From contig JANSLP010000058.1 of the NCBI GenBank assembly GCA_029298735.1, positions 1 through 64,000 of the forward strand: 64,000 nucleotides of DNA, read 5' to 3'. Positions within the stretch are counted from its first letter, which is position 1. Each line of letters begins with the position of its first letter. Below the pieces are notes generated by a model. The model searched no databases. It was not told the origin of the DNA and saw only the letters and a list, made by a program, of their open reading frames with translations. The DNA comes from Ophiostoma sp. CBS 140.51. Lineage: Eukaryota > Ascomycota > Sordariomycetes > Ophiostomatales > Ophiostomataceae. Of this stretch, positions 36,548-48,225 are shown one piece after another. The position numbers and the translations under genes were made by a program.

Positions 36548-38461
36548 CTAGATGACTTCGGACGTAATCTCCTCGCGTACTTTGCGGCACCACTGGTAGA
36601 TGGCATCCTCAAACGCTGGCCAAACATCCGGCCGGCTGTTGCAAACGACAGCTAGAGCGTCAATCTTGAAAAAGACCTCCCACCGCAGCTCGGCGGCCTT
36701 GACCCAGTACCGCAGGTTGTCAGCGGCCCGGTAGGGCTTCTGGGTGTCGGCGTGGAAGGTGGGGATGGCACCGAAGCGGCGGCGCGACTTACGGACAGCG
36801 CAGTTGTGGAGCTGGATCAGGCGCACACCATTCTGCATATGCTGCAGGAAAGCTGTCGGGGCTGTGGGAGTCGACGGCATCGTCGGGGTCGTTGGTGTTG
36901 TTGGTGTTGTTGGTGTGATCTCGTCGACAGGGACGGCAAGCGCTGACGTAGCACTGCGGTCCATGGGCGTCCACTCTGGCAAAACAGTGTCGACCTTATC
37001 CTCGGGTGTGGACCCACTGGCGAGGATGGACTGCAAGAAGGCATATTCACGTGCATAGGCGCGAGCAGGATCGGTGGAAGCGTCAGCCGGCCAGTTCTCG
37101 TCCTTGAGCCAGGTCCAGCTGGCCTGTTCGGCCTGCTCGGCTGCCACCATCGCATCCTCGCCATCCAGCATGGCATACAGGCTGTTGATCCAGGAGTCCA
37201 TGGCACGGATCTCCTCGGTGCGGACACCACCCGAGAAGTTGCGCGTGGCCATGCGCTTTAAGACATCCATGACAGCCAAAAGCTCGGAGCGCACCTCACG
37301 CTCCGACTTGATGGCATCGAGGCGATCCGGGTTCTCGTGGCTTGTGTAGTAGACTTTCGCCGCCCGGATGGCCAGCGTGATGACGTCGAGGATGTGCATA
37401 CCCTGAATCTCGTACCAGCTGGTCGCAGCCGCCTTGGCCTCGGCATTAGCATGTCTCGCGGGTGACGATGGTGCAGAAGAAGCCGGCGTAGCAGGTGCGT
37501 TGGCGTTGCTCTTGGCTTCCCGTGCCTCGGCAAGCGCCTTGGATGCACTGTCGAGCGAGTTCTTGAGGTCGGTGCGTAATTCGGCGAGGGTCGGTGGTTT
37601 CGGCAGTGGCTTCTCGCGGTACATATATGTGCTGACGGTGGGCGGTAGCATGACAGCTGGGTCAGCACCTTCAAAGTCCTCCGGGTACCAATCGTCGAGG
37701 GGCTCTTCCACGGGCGACTCGACCATCATACCGTGGCTGGAGCCATGAGCACCAAGGTCCGGGCTGCTGCCCATCGATGCGTACGACGAGTCGACGTCAG
37801 ACTGGATAGTTAGACCGCCGTTTGTGCCGTCCGACGACTGGATCAGCATCGACTGGGCCTGCGGCTGCAGGTAACTGGTCGTACCCTCGAGTTGCGAAAG
37901 ATCAAGGGTGCGGGCCTTGCCGCCACGACGCTTCCGCTCCAGCTGACCCTTGAGATCAAGCAGTCCTGTGCGGGCAAAGTAGTGTTGCAGGTGAGCAATG
38001 CTGCCGAGACTGAGGACGCTCTCGCGCGAGCGGGCGCTGGCGGCAAAATCGGTACCCTGTGGCCGCATGTAGCCGCGGCGTTTGGCGGTGCGCTGTTCTC
38101 CCGAGTTGCCGCTGCCGCCAGCCGTAGTTTGTGAGCTCGAGGTGACAGTGCTGGCCACGGATAGGCGATTTGGGTTGGAGGCCGAGGATGCCGAGAGGTT
38201 CAGGCCGGAATAGCTTCCCGACGACTGGCGACTAAAGGCGGAGGAGGAGGCATCGCTACCGAGTGAGTCACGGCCGCCGAAGCCGCTCGACAGCAGCGAG
38301 GAGCCTCCATCTGTGGTGGCAGATCCGTGAGACATGGACGAGGCCATCGATAGAGAGCGTAGAGCCTCTTCGGTCCCGTCACCCTTGATAGCGAGAGTTG
38401 GGATTGTATCTGGCGAGGGCGACGAGGGCCGGCAGATAGTCGGAGGGGCCGGGGTAGCCAT
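36548..38461 (-). CDS. Conserved fungal protein of unknown function, 637 aa
   Basis: A single uninterrupted frame encodes 637 residues. Residues 1-135 are Ser/Gly/Thr-rich and probably disordered. A short basic and apparently conserved block follows (RRGYMRPQGTDFAASARSRE, then SIAHLQHYFARTGLLD). The middle carries an acidic motif (DDWYPEDFEGADPAVMLPP) and a proline-rich linker (KPLPKPPT). The C-terminal 330 residues look like a folded helical domain rich in Trp (WYEIQGMHILDVITLAIRAA; SWTWLKDENWP; RYWVKAAELRWEVFFKIDAL). A TPTTPTTPTTPT repeat interrupts it near residue 535. There is no signal peptide or membrane helix. I recognise the overall type as a conserved ascomycete hypothetical protein but know no function. 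It is convergent with the ankyrin gene and has a CT-rich leader (minus strand) upstream. Confidence 0.85.
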   Translation of the reverse strand: MATPAPPTICRPSSPSPDTIPTLAIKGDGTEEALRSLSMASSMSHGSATTDGGSSLLSSGFGGRDSLGSDASSSAFSRQSSGSYSGLNLSASSASNPNRLSVASTVTSSSQTTAGGSGNSGEQRTAKRRGYMRPQGTDFAASARSRESVLSLGSIAHLQHYFARTGLLDLKGQLERKRRGGKARTLDLSQLEGTTSYLQPQAQSMLIQSSDGTNGGLTIQSDVDSSYASMGSSPDLGAHGSSHGMMVESPVEEPLDDWYPEDFEGADPAVMLPPTVSTYMYREKPLPKPPTLAELRTDLKNSLDSASKALAEAREAKSNANAPATPASSAPSSPARHANAEAKAAATSWYEIQGMHILDVITLAIRAAKVYYTSHENPDRLDAIKSEREVRSELLAVMDVLKRMATRNFSGGVRTEEIRAMDSWINSLYAMLDGEDAMVAAEQAEQASWTWLKDENWPADASTDPARAYAREYAFLQSILASGSTPEDKVDTVLPEWTPMDRSATSALAVPVDEITPTTPTTPTTPTMPSTPTAPTAFLQHMQNGVRLIQLHNCAVRKSRRRFGAIPTFHADTQKPYRAADNLRYWVKAAELRWEVFFKIDALAVVCNSRPDVWPAFEDAIYQWCRKVREEITSEVI

Positions 38462-41400
38462 GGCGATCGAGAGCAGAGTTCGGGAGTCTGTCGTGGAACG
38501 TAGTCGATCGAAAAACGGGAGGCCCTGGGGTACAGAATATGGGGCAGGTCGAAATATGGATATGGAGCCCGTCTATCCTCAGTATGCAGCACAAAATAGA
38601 GTACTCGTCTGTCGTAGTGCACGTCGTTTGTGCACGTTCGTGGGAAAGGTGTACGGAGTACGGAGTAATGAGGCCTCGATTGGAAGCTCGAAAGAGCGAA
38701 AGAGGAAAAGACGACTTCCGGAAAACGCGAGCGAACGAGACGAGACGCGAATTCGAAAGGGGAGTTCAGTGGGCTCTCTCTGGAGTGGCGCTGATGAGTG
38801 CTGGCCCCGTCGGATAGGCGGCGAGAGCTTGGAGGAGAAAGGAAAAGGGGAACCAGGATCCAAATGCTACAGCGGCGAGGGGCAAGATGGAGTCGTGTAA
38901 AGTATGAGAGGAGGTGTGGTGTCGTGGTGCGTGTGGTGCTGTGGGCGCGCAGGCGTGCTCCGTAATTAAAATGAGCTCCGTTTGCCTGGTGCTGGTGCGG
39001 TTTCCTGGTCTCTTTTTCGTGCTTTCGCCTCTTGAACTAGCAGGGTATATTTGCGAATTTGAGTTTGAGTCCCAGCTCTTTGTCGTCTTTGTGATCGTTT
39101 TTTTGTTTGTCGATATCTGATTTTAAGATTTTGAAGATTGTCGAGAGAGAGTTCTTTCTGTCTCTTTTGTTGACGTTTCAGATAGGATACCGTTGTTGTT
39201 GGTGAATGGCCAGCCAGCCGCTGTATTTGCAAGAAGTACTTTTGTAAGAGATTGGTGAAGAAGCTTAGATTGCAACGGTAGCCGTAAGAAGCAGCGTTGG
39301 AGAGCTAAGACCGGATCGTTGGTGTAAGGATGCAGGAGTGAGATGCAAAAAGTTGGCGATGCAAAGGGAAGATTCGATGCACAACTGGGGCCGAAAGAGC
39401 AAGGAAGACTGAAGGGTATGTCCGTCTGGGGAAGGAGCAGCATTAAAAAGATTCGCATCAGGGAAGAGGAGAAGGAGCAAGAACACAACAAAGCGATTGG
39501 TGAGGGAAGGTGCAAGCCATGCACTGGCGATGCCTTCCTATTTGGGCCTCACTGGTTTTTGGCTTCTGACGCCATGTCAGGGGCGTGTTTTGGTTTGTTT
39601 GAGCAGTGACTTGTCTGGTTGGCAGGCGTTGACGGCAATCACTGGCGTTAGTAGGCGTTCGCTATTAGTGGACGTGTTCGCTGAGGAATCTGGTGGGAAT
39701 TGCTGGAGAAACGGCAGAATTGCAGGGCAACAAGCCAGCAAAGCCAGCAGTTACAAAGTGACTTTCAGGCGTTCCCGCGCTTTCCAGCGAACGTTCCTGT
39801 CCATCCAGCCGCTAGCAACCCGCTACGAGAGTAGCTGCGGCACAGAGCGTCCAGGGCCGCGGAGAACAGGTGGGTCTAAATGGATGCGCTAAGCTCAAAG
39901 GGGAGAAGCAAATTATGTGAATTACAGCGCCATTGAGTGCCCTCAAGTATAACAGCCATTATCACGCCCCCTAATATCACAGTCTGGCAGTTGGCCTTCA
40001 CAAAGTTACAACGAATAAGTGCCGGAACATTTCAGGTCTCAGTGGACGCCATCAAGCCAGCGAATCATGGAGCACTGGATGTTTCCGGTTACTTGTTGTC
40101 TCTGATGTCTTATATGCCAGGTATTGGGGGTGGCACAAAACTGTTTCCACGGAGACATGGGTAGAGGAGTGGTGTTGGGAGTTGAAGTGGAGGTTTTCGA
40201 GAACGTTGACTTTAAGACGATCATCTACACGAAGTATCCCGACAACTGACTACAGCCACAAGTGCAAGCGCAGCAACGTCAAGATAATCGGTGGTCCATG
40301 ACGTAGGCTTGGGCATGGTTGCATAAGGCCCTGGGGAAGGGATTCCAAGATCGAGTCCATGTGACTAGAGCCTGGCTGGCAATAGGCGATAGAAGCACAG
40401 ATATATGTAAAACGAGGAGTTGTTATTGCTGTCATTACCCTTATTGCAGGTGTCATATTGCAGCCGCAAGTATTGCTGGACAGTGCTGAGACGGGTAAAG
40501 TCAGACGGTGGCAGGGAGGGCGGCATGGATTGGATTGGCCTGTTTGTTGACAGCCCAGAGTGATTCTTTGAGGACTTCCAGAAAGACGGCACACACTTTG
40601 TTGCTGTCGGCAAGTGTGCAGCGGTGCCTGGCCCGAATCTGTACCTGCATTTGCTTCTCTGCATGCTGTGCATGCGTACGTATGTAAAGTGCATTCGTGC
40701 ATGGTGCTGTGGCCCGTCGTTGCCAGGAGGACCGTCCCTGTTTCGACTCTGTGTGAGGCTGGCCGGCAACTTTATGCACTGCAACACGGGACACATGTTC
40801 CAGAAGGGGAGAGGAAGGCTTGAAAAAGAAAGGCAAAGGAGAAGAACATCGGAGGAAAAAAGTTGAATCGTGCAAAGTGACAGGTGATGCAAAAAGCAAC
40901 CAATTCTGTCAGTTGCCTTCCATCACCTTCATCTCGTATCTTATTTCTCTCCCACGTCTTTCGGCCACTGCGGCGTGTGATCCAGGTAGCCCCTAGACCC
41001 AAAGAGGGTCTCTCATCAAAGTGGTAGCCACTTCTCCCACTTGGCCTGTGTTCTCGCTGGCCCAATGGCGGCCCCAGTGGACGGGATCGGCACGGTTCCC
41101 TGCGTAGCCTGGGCGGTGTCGTATTCAAGGCCCAGAGGGAAATTGAAGAAATTGAGGAAATTGCAGGTGTTTGCGGCCACGTTCGGTCCGGGTGTGTGGG
41201 CGTTCGGCGGGCTGGAGCGTGTGCGTTTTCAGTATCCAATCCTTCTCATTGAGCTTGATCGCGCACAGAGCAATAACGTCGTAATAATAGAAATAATAGA
41301 CTCGCTCAGACCAGCGCCGTCGGTCCCAAGAGACGACATTAGTGGGGGCCGGTTGCAGTGCCGGGACGAGTGTCTGTTCGCAAAGAGATTGCAGTGAAAG

Positions 41401-43183
41401 ACGAGACGAAAAGTGATTGCAAAGTCAAACTTGAAGGTCGTTGTCGTTGTCGAGGTCGAGGCCGTTTGTTGACCGGCATCTCGCTTCGACGACAACCAAC
41501 GATGCAAAAGGCCCCCAAGTTGCGTTGCTGTTGTAAGTCGACATCCTCGGTGCCTGTGCCTGGGGCGTTCCTGGACCGTCTAGAACCAACGTCCGTAGCT
41601 CCTGCAAGCTCTTGTTCGCGTTTTGCCCCCTTTGCCCTCCTTTTCGCTTTGTTTTCTTTGGTCCTTTTGCGTCTCCTTTTTTCGTCATATTTTCGCCCTT
41701 CCAAGATGTCCGTCTTTGCTGTTCCTGTGCGCTTGATTCGTGCTTACAACTAGCCTCCCTCCCTCCATTGCTGTCCTATCGTGTCGCCCTCGCGAGTTGC
41801 CGTTATTGATACTGTTGTCACTGCTCAGCAATACTGTTATCGCTGCCGTTGTTATTGTTGTTGATGCAGGTCTTGATGAGGATCGCTGCTATTTGCTCTG
41901 CGCCAATGGTTCGGCTGTCTCTTGACACTTTCCTGCCCACAGCGGGATATTGACAACTGATAATTCGCGGCAGGCGCGACTGGTCTTGAGCCGATAAGTC
42001 AACTCCAAAACGACGCTCCCAATCACAAATCATGGTTCCCCGCTGTGAGCCGTTGTTTCGCAAGGGACGTCTGATTGCGCCCATCCACTCGTCACGAGGA
42101 GACGAGAAACTGGACTCCAATAACACTTTTGTTACCATTTTCTCTCTGTAGCCTTTTTATCTGCAATTTGCTTGCTCGTTCTTGATTATGGCTGTTTGTC
42201 TTGGTTGCTCCTTCCCGTTATTTTGCGTCTGCTGCGCTTCTTTCCTTTTTTTCTCTTTTGTGCACCGTACCTTCCGCGCCCCAATTGCCTCTTGCTCTCT
42301 TTCTTTTGTTTCAACTTAATTTCGCCCGGCAGGGAAAGAGCTCTCTTGCCTATTTCCTATTCTGTCCTTTTCGCGTTTCCCGTTTCCCGCTTCCTGTTTC
42401 TGTTTCTACTTCTCATCGCGTCACCCTTTTCTCCTTCTTTTTGACCTCACTTTTTCTTTCTGTCTTTTCACGCCCAACTCTGCGTCTTGACGTGCCGCGC
42501 CCACGCATCCTGCAGCACACACGCTGGCTCTCACCCACACTCCCCTGCTTTCTCCATTTTCCTGCGTCCTGCTACTGCACGCACATTCGCTCTTCACCGT
42601 CTCGCCCACGCCAATCACCCGACCTTAACTTGCCAGCAAACCACCCAAACACAAGTCCACATCGCCTGTTTTTCTGGTCATTTTCTGGTCCCGTTCTCCA
42701 ACAGGTTCCTCACGCCAAAAACCCTGCCTGCCTGCACCGGACTAGTGAACGATTTGCATCTGCAGCATTCTACATTCCCATCAGGCCTGGCCACAGGCAG
42801 CCGCCAAACCAGAAAACAAGAAGGGGAAAAGAGGAACCCAATCGACGAAAACACCCCAACGAAACCGAAAATATCGCTGCCCAACTCTACCGACGCGCTG
42901 CAAGTCTGCCAGTCTGCCAGTGAACTCACGGCCCGCTACGAACTCAGCATCTTACGACCGTTCACGACGCACAAGATCCGCTGCGCGCCACGAACGATAA
43001 TAGGAGAGAAGACAAAAAAAATAGAGAAAGAGCCTATCGGTGCAAGGGGCATATCGCACAAGCAGCCAGTCCCTTTCCCGCCATTGGCCACTCACTGGGA
43101 AAACTGCAAAACTGTCAAACAGGCGAGGGCGGATCAATTCCCAATTCCCTCCTCAAAGTTGGCTCGGCTCGATCTTTGGTTAA
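38462..43183. other. 4.7-kb divergent intergenic region
   Basis: This lies between the 637-aa protein gene (leftward) and KAR9 (rightward). I found no supportable gene; frames up to 175 codons (40365-40892, minus) lack any feature. The first 400 bases are purine-rich on the plus strand (leader of the leftward gene), and 42.1-42.6 kb is pyrimidine-rich (leader of KAR9). A tandem TACGGAGTA motif lies at 38652-38667. Confidence 0.6.
38652..38667. promoter_or_regulatory. Overlapping tandem TACGGAGTA motif
   Basis: Two overlapping copies of TACGGAGTA (38652-38660 and 38659-38667) lie about 190 bp upstream of the 637-aa protein start. The same 9-mer occurs in reverse orientation at 4346-4354 and 12953-12961, and an 8-mer core (ACGGAGTA) at 12776-12783, all in non-coding DNA. 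A regulatory role is only suggested by recurrence. Confidence 0.3.
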
Positions 43184-46100
43184 ATGACAACCACCTTTCT
43201 GACCTCTGCTCCTGGCGTTACCGTCGTCGCTGCTGCTTCTGAAAGTAGCCCTCTGAGCCCTTTTGTTGTTGCAGACGCGTACGAGTACGGGCCCAGCTGC
43301 AGCACCGTCCCGTTCCAGCAGCCTGTATCCATACCTGCAGCTGCAGCCACTTCTGCGGCTTCTGCGACAGCTGTTCTTCCAAGTCCACACAGCACACCTG
43401 CCGCTCTTGGTGGAAGCGGCCACCTCCACCTGCAGACCGACATCCCCGGCCAATCCCAACCACCGCGGCTTTCCTCTGCATTTCCTGCCCTCGCACAGTC
43501 TCCATCGCCCTCTGACCGCCACAACAGCACCAGCAATACCAGCGATAGCGATGCGACTTCTTCCGTATTAACGTTTGCCGAAATACCCAGCGATCTCGCT
43601 CGTCTCAATTTCAACCACCAACGAATGCCCGACACAGACGCCCACGTTGTCGCTCCTGTCGACTCGTCCGCCCCAACCTCCACCACACCTCTCAAACCTC
43701 CCACACACTCTCACATACAACCACCATACACACAATCGCAGTCGCCGCAACTTCTCACGCCCTCGTCGTCGCCTCTGCGTCCTGTACGTCGCGTCGGTTT
43801 TGCTGCGACGACGCCGGACGACAATCGCGCCGGCGATTTCCCAGACACCGGCCGTCCTCGAGTGTCCTCGACCGCGTCGTCCACATCTTCCAATACACCA
43901 GTGCAGCATCCACAGCCACGCAAACCGTCGCCCGGTCTTGCAGCCCGACTCAAGGCTCTCGGTTTTGGAACGACTACACGAAAAGAATCGCCGCCTCCAC
44001 CACCAGCTTCTGCCAACCAGCCTGAACGCATTGGTCGCCTCCCCGAAGACCAGCTGCGGCAGATCGACCAGAACCACCAGGCCGGCTCCTCCCAACTTGT
44101 TGTCGAGCGGCGCGGCCGTCCGTGGAAGGGCGCCGGTGCGGCTGTCGCCCGTTTCCCCGCGTCTGTCGCCAACCTCGCCACAGGACGCGGTAAACAAACC
44201 ACCGACGCGGACGACGCCGATCCGTATACCGACTCGTCGACGAACGCGACCGCGACCACCGCCATTGTTGTCGTGACCGAGCCAGAGGAAAACAATATCG
44301 ATACGGCATCAATCTCGCCTGCATCGTCTTTTCTACCCGAAATCGCGCCCACGCAGCCTCTCGATATGGACACAAACAAGTATCGCCTGCCTGACCACAC
44401 CAATGGGAACGGCACTAAAGTTCAACTAGACACGCGTCAACAACACATTGAGCGCGACTCAACTGCCACAAACCAGTCATCAAACTCATCCCTCCGGATC
44501 GCGTCGCCAGACATTCCACCACCTCCTCCCGCAAAAGATACCCCTCCCCTTCCTCAACAGCAACAGGCGGCGGCAGCACCCGAGACGCCGTCGCAATCCG
44601 ACTTCAACCCCGATGCCGCATCCTACTTTAACCCGCTGGGCTTGCAACGCCCGGGCTCCATCTACACGTTGTCGCGCGTGTCCTTTGCCAACCAGCTTGC
44701 ACAGCTGACATCGTTGCAACTGCCCGATGCCGAGTCGCTCTCCAGCCGTGTCTCTGCGATTCCCACTGCCCAGGCCGCGTCGCGCGCTCTTATCGGCGCG
44801 GCCGAACAGATCCGCAACTGGATCTCTAAGGCTTCGGAAGTGATCGAGGGTCTCGACAGCGACGACGATGTGGAGTGGGCCGCTGCCGGTGGCCGCGAGG
44901 GCCTGGAGGAGGTCGAGAATGCCATTATCCGCTTCGAAGAGCTGATCAACATTTACGTTGGTGCTATTGAGTCTCTGCAGTGCCGCCCCGACATTGCCAG
45001 CGTGACGCGTGACGAACTGCAGCGCGCCGTCTACCAGATGGAGTCCATCATGGAAGAGTGGGGCCGCATGCGCAATGCTCTCCAGGCCGTCAAGGCCCAG
45101 GTCGAGATTGCCATGGAGTGGGAAGAGCTCTGGGGCATGGTTCTGGGCGACATCCAGAACGAGATGGACGAGCTTAGCCGGCTTGTCTTTGAAATGGAGG
45201 AGCGCCGTCACCAGTCTCTTGCCGACGGTCCCGGTGTGGACATTGGCGACCTGGAGACAATTGTCGAGGAGAACCAACACAAGCAGCAGCTATCGCCCAA
45301 CGCTGCACTCTCAAGAACCACATCTGCCAACAACCGCAACAGCATCCCCATTTTCCCTCTCACACCTGTCTCGCCCGAGGCACGCAGCGCAACGCCGACC
45401 ATCTCCCAGGACGACTCTAGCTTACTCGCCCTATTTGCCCGCATGCAGCCGCTCCGCGCCTCCCTCGACTTCTTACCCATGCGCCTCTCCGTCTTCGAAA
45501 CGCGTGCCTCAAACTGTTTCCCCACTGCATGTGAGGAGCTCGAGATGCGCCGCTCTGGCCTCGATGGTACCTACAAGAAGCTGGAGAAGGACGCCGAGTC
45601 GCTACGCAAGGAGCTTGGTGAGGACCGCTGGGTGACTGTCTTCCGTGGCGCCGCTCGCCAAGCGCAAAAGATGTATGAGTCGGTCGAGCGCAGCGTGGTC
45701 AAGCTCAAGGAGGGTCTCGATATGGGCATGCACCTCACCAACCAGCCCGTCATGGTCAAGAAAATAGAGAGCTACGAAACCAAGAAGATGCATTACGGCC
45801 CGGCCATTGAGCGTGTTCTGGCCATCATAGACAAGGGTGTCAAGGACCGCCTCACCCTCAACGGCGAGATTCTGCGTCTGCACGTCGAGCTCCAGACCCA
45901 GTGGGACGAGCTGCGAGACCGGATGCACGATATCGACCTTGCTATCGAGGAGCTGCACTCGGACGACCAGCGCAACCAGCAGCTCCGTGACTCCATCTCC
46001 AGCATGCTTTCCAACGACCGGTCGACCATTGGCAGCGGCCGCGACACGCCCCAAAGCTCGCCGCCGTCGTCTGTCATTATGTCGACCCTCGGCCTCGACA

Positions 46101-46957
46101 ACAGCAGCAGCAAGCGCCTGGCCGCCAAGCACGCCGATGTGAACGGAACACCGACCAACAACCGCCGCCGCTCACAACTGGGAGGCAACAGCCATCTGCC
46201 ACAGCCGGCCACCCGTCGGTCGGTCTCGTCGTCAGTCACTCTCGGTGCCGCCCAGGCGCGCAAGTCACTGTCCCGCTTCTCAAGCTCGTTCGGCCCTGGT
46301 GGCAGCTCGCTGTCGTCGCCAGGTCGTGAGGGTTCTGTGACTCCCGTCAGCAAGCGCCTTTCAACGCAACCTGCGCGCCCGCCTTCGACGCTCGACCACC
46401 GACCCCGGTGGAACACCTCGACAACTGGCATTGACACGGGACACAACTTCAAGCCACTGAGTCTAACGACGCCCAGCCCTTACGCCAAAACACCGCCCAG
46501 TGCGACACGCAGGTCGACTGCCGGCACACCGCGGTCTACATCCAGTCTCGGCACCAGACTACCCATGCGCAGCCCGCTCGGAAGAGGTGTCTCGTCATCA
46601 CCGGTTCCCCACGCCGATGGCTCGCCGTCTCGCGACCCTCCCGGTTTCCGTGATGCACCGCCATACCGCCCGCCGCGGCTAGCTGCACACTCGAGCGCAC
46701 CGCCCGCTGCTGCCAACCGCCGTGCCTCAATGCAGCCGCCGCAGTCTCATGCACCGTCATCTCCCTATGTGACGCCCCAGCGCCCTGCTAGCTCCATGGC
46801 CACGGGTAGAAGGAGCAGCTTGCTTCCTGCGCCGCGGACACAAGAAGGCAGTGTCTCTGGACGGGAGTCACCTCAGGCCATTGCCGGCGCGCGCTTTGCT
46901 ATGCGCAGAAAGCCCGTTGAGACAAAGCCCAACGACAAACCTAAATGGAGGCCTTGA
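43184..46957 (+). CDS. KAR9: KAR9-family spindle-positioning protein
   Basis: A single exon encodes 1257 residues; a TAA codon immediately precedes the ATG in frame, so the start is well bounded. Residues 1-490 are Ser/Pro/Thr-rich with many S-P and T-P sites. The conserved helical KAR9 region runs from about 500 to 930. It starts with AQLTSLQLPDAESLSSRVSA and includes AAEQIRNWISKASEVIEGLD, DVEWAAAGGREGLEEVENAI and AMEWEELWGMVLGDIQNEMD. The C-terminal 270 residues are basic, Ser/Arg/Pro-rich and disordered, as expected for the part that binds microtubule-tip proteins. In yeast, Kar9 links the EB1 protein Bim1 on astral microtubules to myosin and orients the spindle; in filamentous fungi the family is expected at spindle poles, microtubule tips or septa. 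It is convergent with the RecQ helicase gene. I am confident of the family. Confidence 0.92.
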   Translation: MTTTFLTSAPGVTVVAAASESSPLSPFVVADAYEYGPSCSTVPFQQPVSIPAAAATSAASATAVLPSPHSTPAALGGSGHLHLQTDIPGQSQPPRLSSAFPALAQSPSPSDRHNSTSNTSDSDATSSVLTFAEIPSDLARLNFNHQRMPDTDAHVVAPVDSSAPTSTTPLKPPTHSHIQPPYTQSQSPQLLTPSSSPLRPVRRVGFAATTPDDNRAGDFPDTGRPRVSSTASSTSSNTPVQHPQPRKPSPGLAARLKALGFGTTTRKESPPPPPASANQPERIGRLPEDQLRQIDQNHQAGSSQLVVERRGRPWKGAGAAVARFPASVANLATGRGKQTTDADDADPYTDSSTNATATTAIVVVTEPEENNIDTASISPASSFLPEIAPTQPLDMDTNKYRLPDHTNGNGTKVQLDTRQQHIERDSTATNQSSNSSLRIASPDIPPPPPAKDTPPLPQQQQAAAAPETPSQSDFNPDAASYFNPLGLQRPGSIYTLSRVSFANQLAQLTSLQLPDAESLSSRVSAIPTAQAASRALIGAAEQIRNWISKASEVIEGLDSDDDVEWAAAGGREGLEEVENAIIRFEELINIYVGAIESLQCRPDIASVTRDELQRAVYQMESIMEEWGRMRNALQAVKAQVEIAMEWEELWGMVLGDIQNEMDELSRLVFEMEERRHQSLADGPGVDIGDLETIVEENQHKQQLSPNAALSRTTSANNRNSIPIFPLTPVSPEARSATPTISQDDSSLLALFARMQPLRASLDFLPMRLSVFETRASNCFPTACEELEMRRSGLDGTYKKLEKDAESLRKELGEDRWVTVFRGAARQAQKMYESVERSVVKLKEGLDMGMHLTNQPVMVKKIESYETKKMHYGPAIERVLAIIDKGVKDRLTLNGEILRLHVELQTQWDELRDRMHDIDLAIEELHSDDQRNQQLRDSISSMLSNDRSTIGSGRDTPQSSPPSSVIMSTLGLDNSSSKRLAAKHADVNGTPTNNRRRSQLGGNSHLPQPATRRSVSSSVTLGAAQARKSLSRFSSSFGPGGSSLSSPGREGSVTPVSKRLSTQPARPPSTLDHRPRWNTSTTGIDTGHNFKPLSLTTPSPYAKTPPSATRRSTAGTPRSTSSLGTRLPMRSPLGRGVSSSPVPHADGSPSRDPPGFRDAPPYRPPRLAAHSSAPPAAANRRASMQPPQSHAPSSPYVTPQRPASSMATGRRSSLLPAPRTQEGSVSGRESPQAIAGARFAMRRKPVETKPNDKPKWRP

Positions 46958-48225
46958 ACCTTAGACGACTCCTCTTCCCCAACCCTCGCCTTCTCCGACT
47001 CTTCTTAAAACGACACTCGCTGTTTTTTTTTTACAAATCTACTTGCTTTAATCTCTTTACCCTTTTTTCCTTATTTGATTTTTGCGTTGCAATTTTATTT
47101 ATGACACTCCTGCAAGCGAGTAATTTCTTTATTGTTTTGTTGTTTTCCCCTAACAAACCAGACGCAACTCCTATTCTGCGCTTATTTCGCGTTTTGCCTT
47201 CTTTTGCTTTCTATTTTTGTTTTGGGTTGCCAGATACCAACAGACCACCAACCAACATCCCCGCTTCCAGTTGCTTTTATTACCTCTCTTTCTCTTGTCT
47301 CTTTTTTTTTTTTTTTGCAAAGCCCTGGCGGTCAGCTCCTTTTTTATTTCTTCCTCTTATTTGCCGCTCTATCTTCGCCTTATATTTCCTTGTCATTTTC
47401 TTTTGCGGAAATGTACCCCTCTATGGGATGGGAACAAGGACGACATGTTTCGAAAGGGAAACGAGAAGACGCAGACAAACGAATCTAATGGCTCATGCAA
47501 GCAACAAGCACGGCATTTTGTTTTGCTCTTTGAGCGAGTGATTTATTTTCAGTTTTGCCCATCTTGTCCCAGCTTTTTCGTGCTTTGTCGCCCTTACTTA
47601 CGGCTTATCTTCCTCGTTGATTTGTCTCCTTTTTGTGATGACGAACCATACTCTTCCCATGCTTTTTCTAAAACATTGTTACCTTTCTCTATTTGTCGTG
47701 TAAAATATACCAGAAGACGAGCCGGTGATGAGAGAGGGCCGTCTCTATCTGATGTTTGTTTGTTGTATAGCCCCGAGAGGCGAGGAGGGAAGAAAAGGAA
47801 AGACGAGGAAAAGGACGAAAGAAAGGCAGTAGCTCCCGCCAATCTCACTTTTTATATATCTAGTGAAAAAAATTGTAACAACAAACTGGTCTTGATCTAG
47901 GTGATTTGAACTGTGTGTTCGTTCATCTGTTTAAACTTGATATTGTAATATATGTAAGGAGATAACCTCTTATCTCTCACACACCATTAGTATTCACTCA
48001 ATGTCGTAAACTAATGTTCTTCTCGTCATGTAGATAGACACCTTTCGCAGAAATATGATGAGATAAGTGACTGAAGAAAAGCAGTCAATAAACTCCCATT
48101 ATGATAAAGCCGATGCAAACAAACAAATAGCAAGATAACAAGGCTGATACAGAATATATGCCCACGCATAAGACATTGAAAAAACACGAATAGAAAAACA
48201 AACACCTTTATGAAGGACTCGCAAA
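46958..48225. other. Convergent intergenic region
   Basis: These 1.27 kb between KAR9 and the RecQ gene are T-rich on the plus strand and lack any recognisable coding or RNA feature. They probably contain both 3' UTRs. Confidence 0.65.

Noticed and set aside
40365..40892. 175-codon minus-strand frame in the 38.5-43.2 kb spacer
   Set aside because: No domain, low-quality composition and no neighbouring exons that splice to it.
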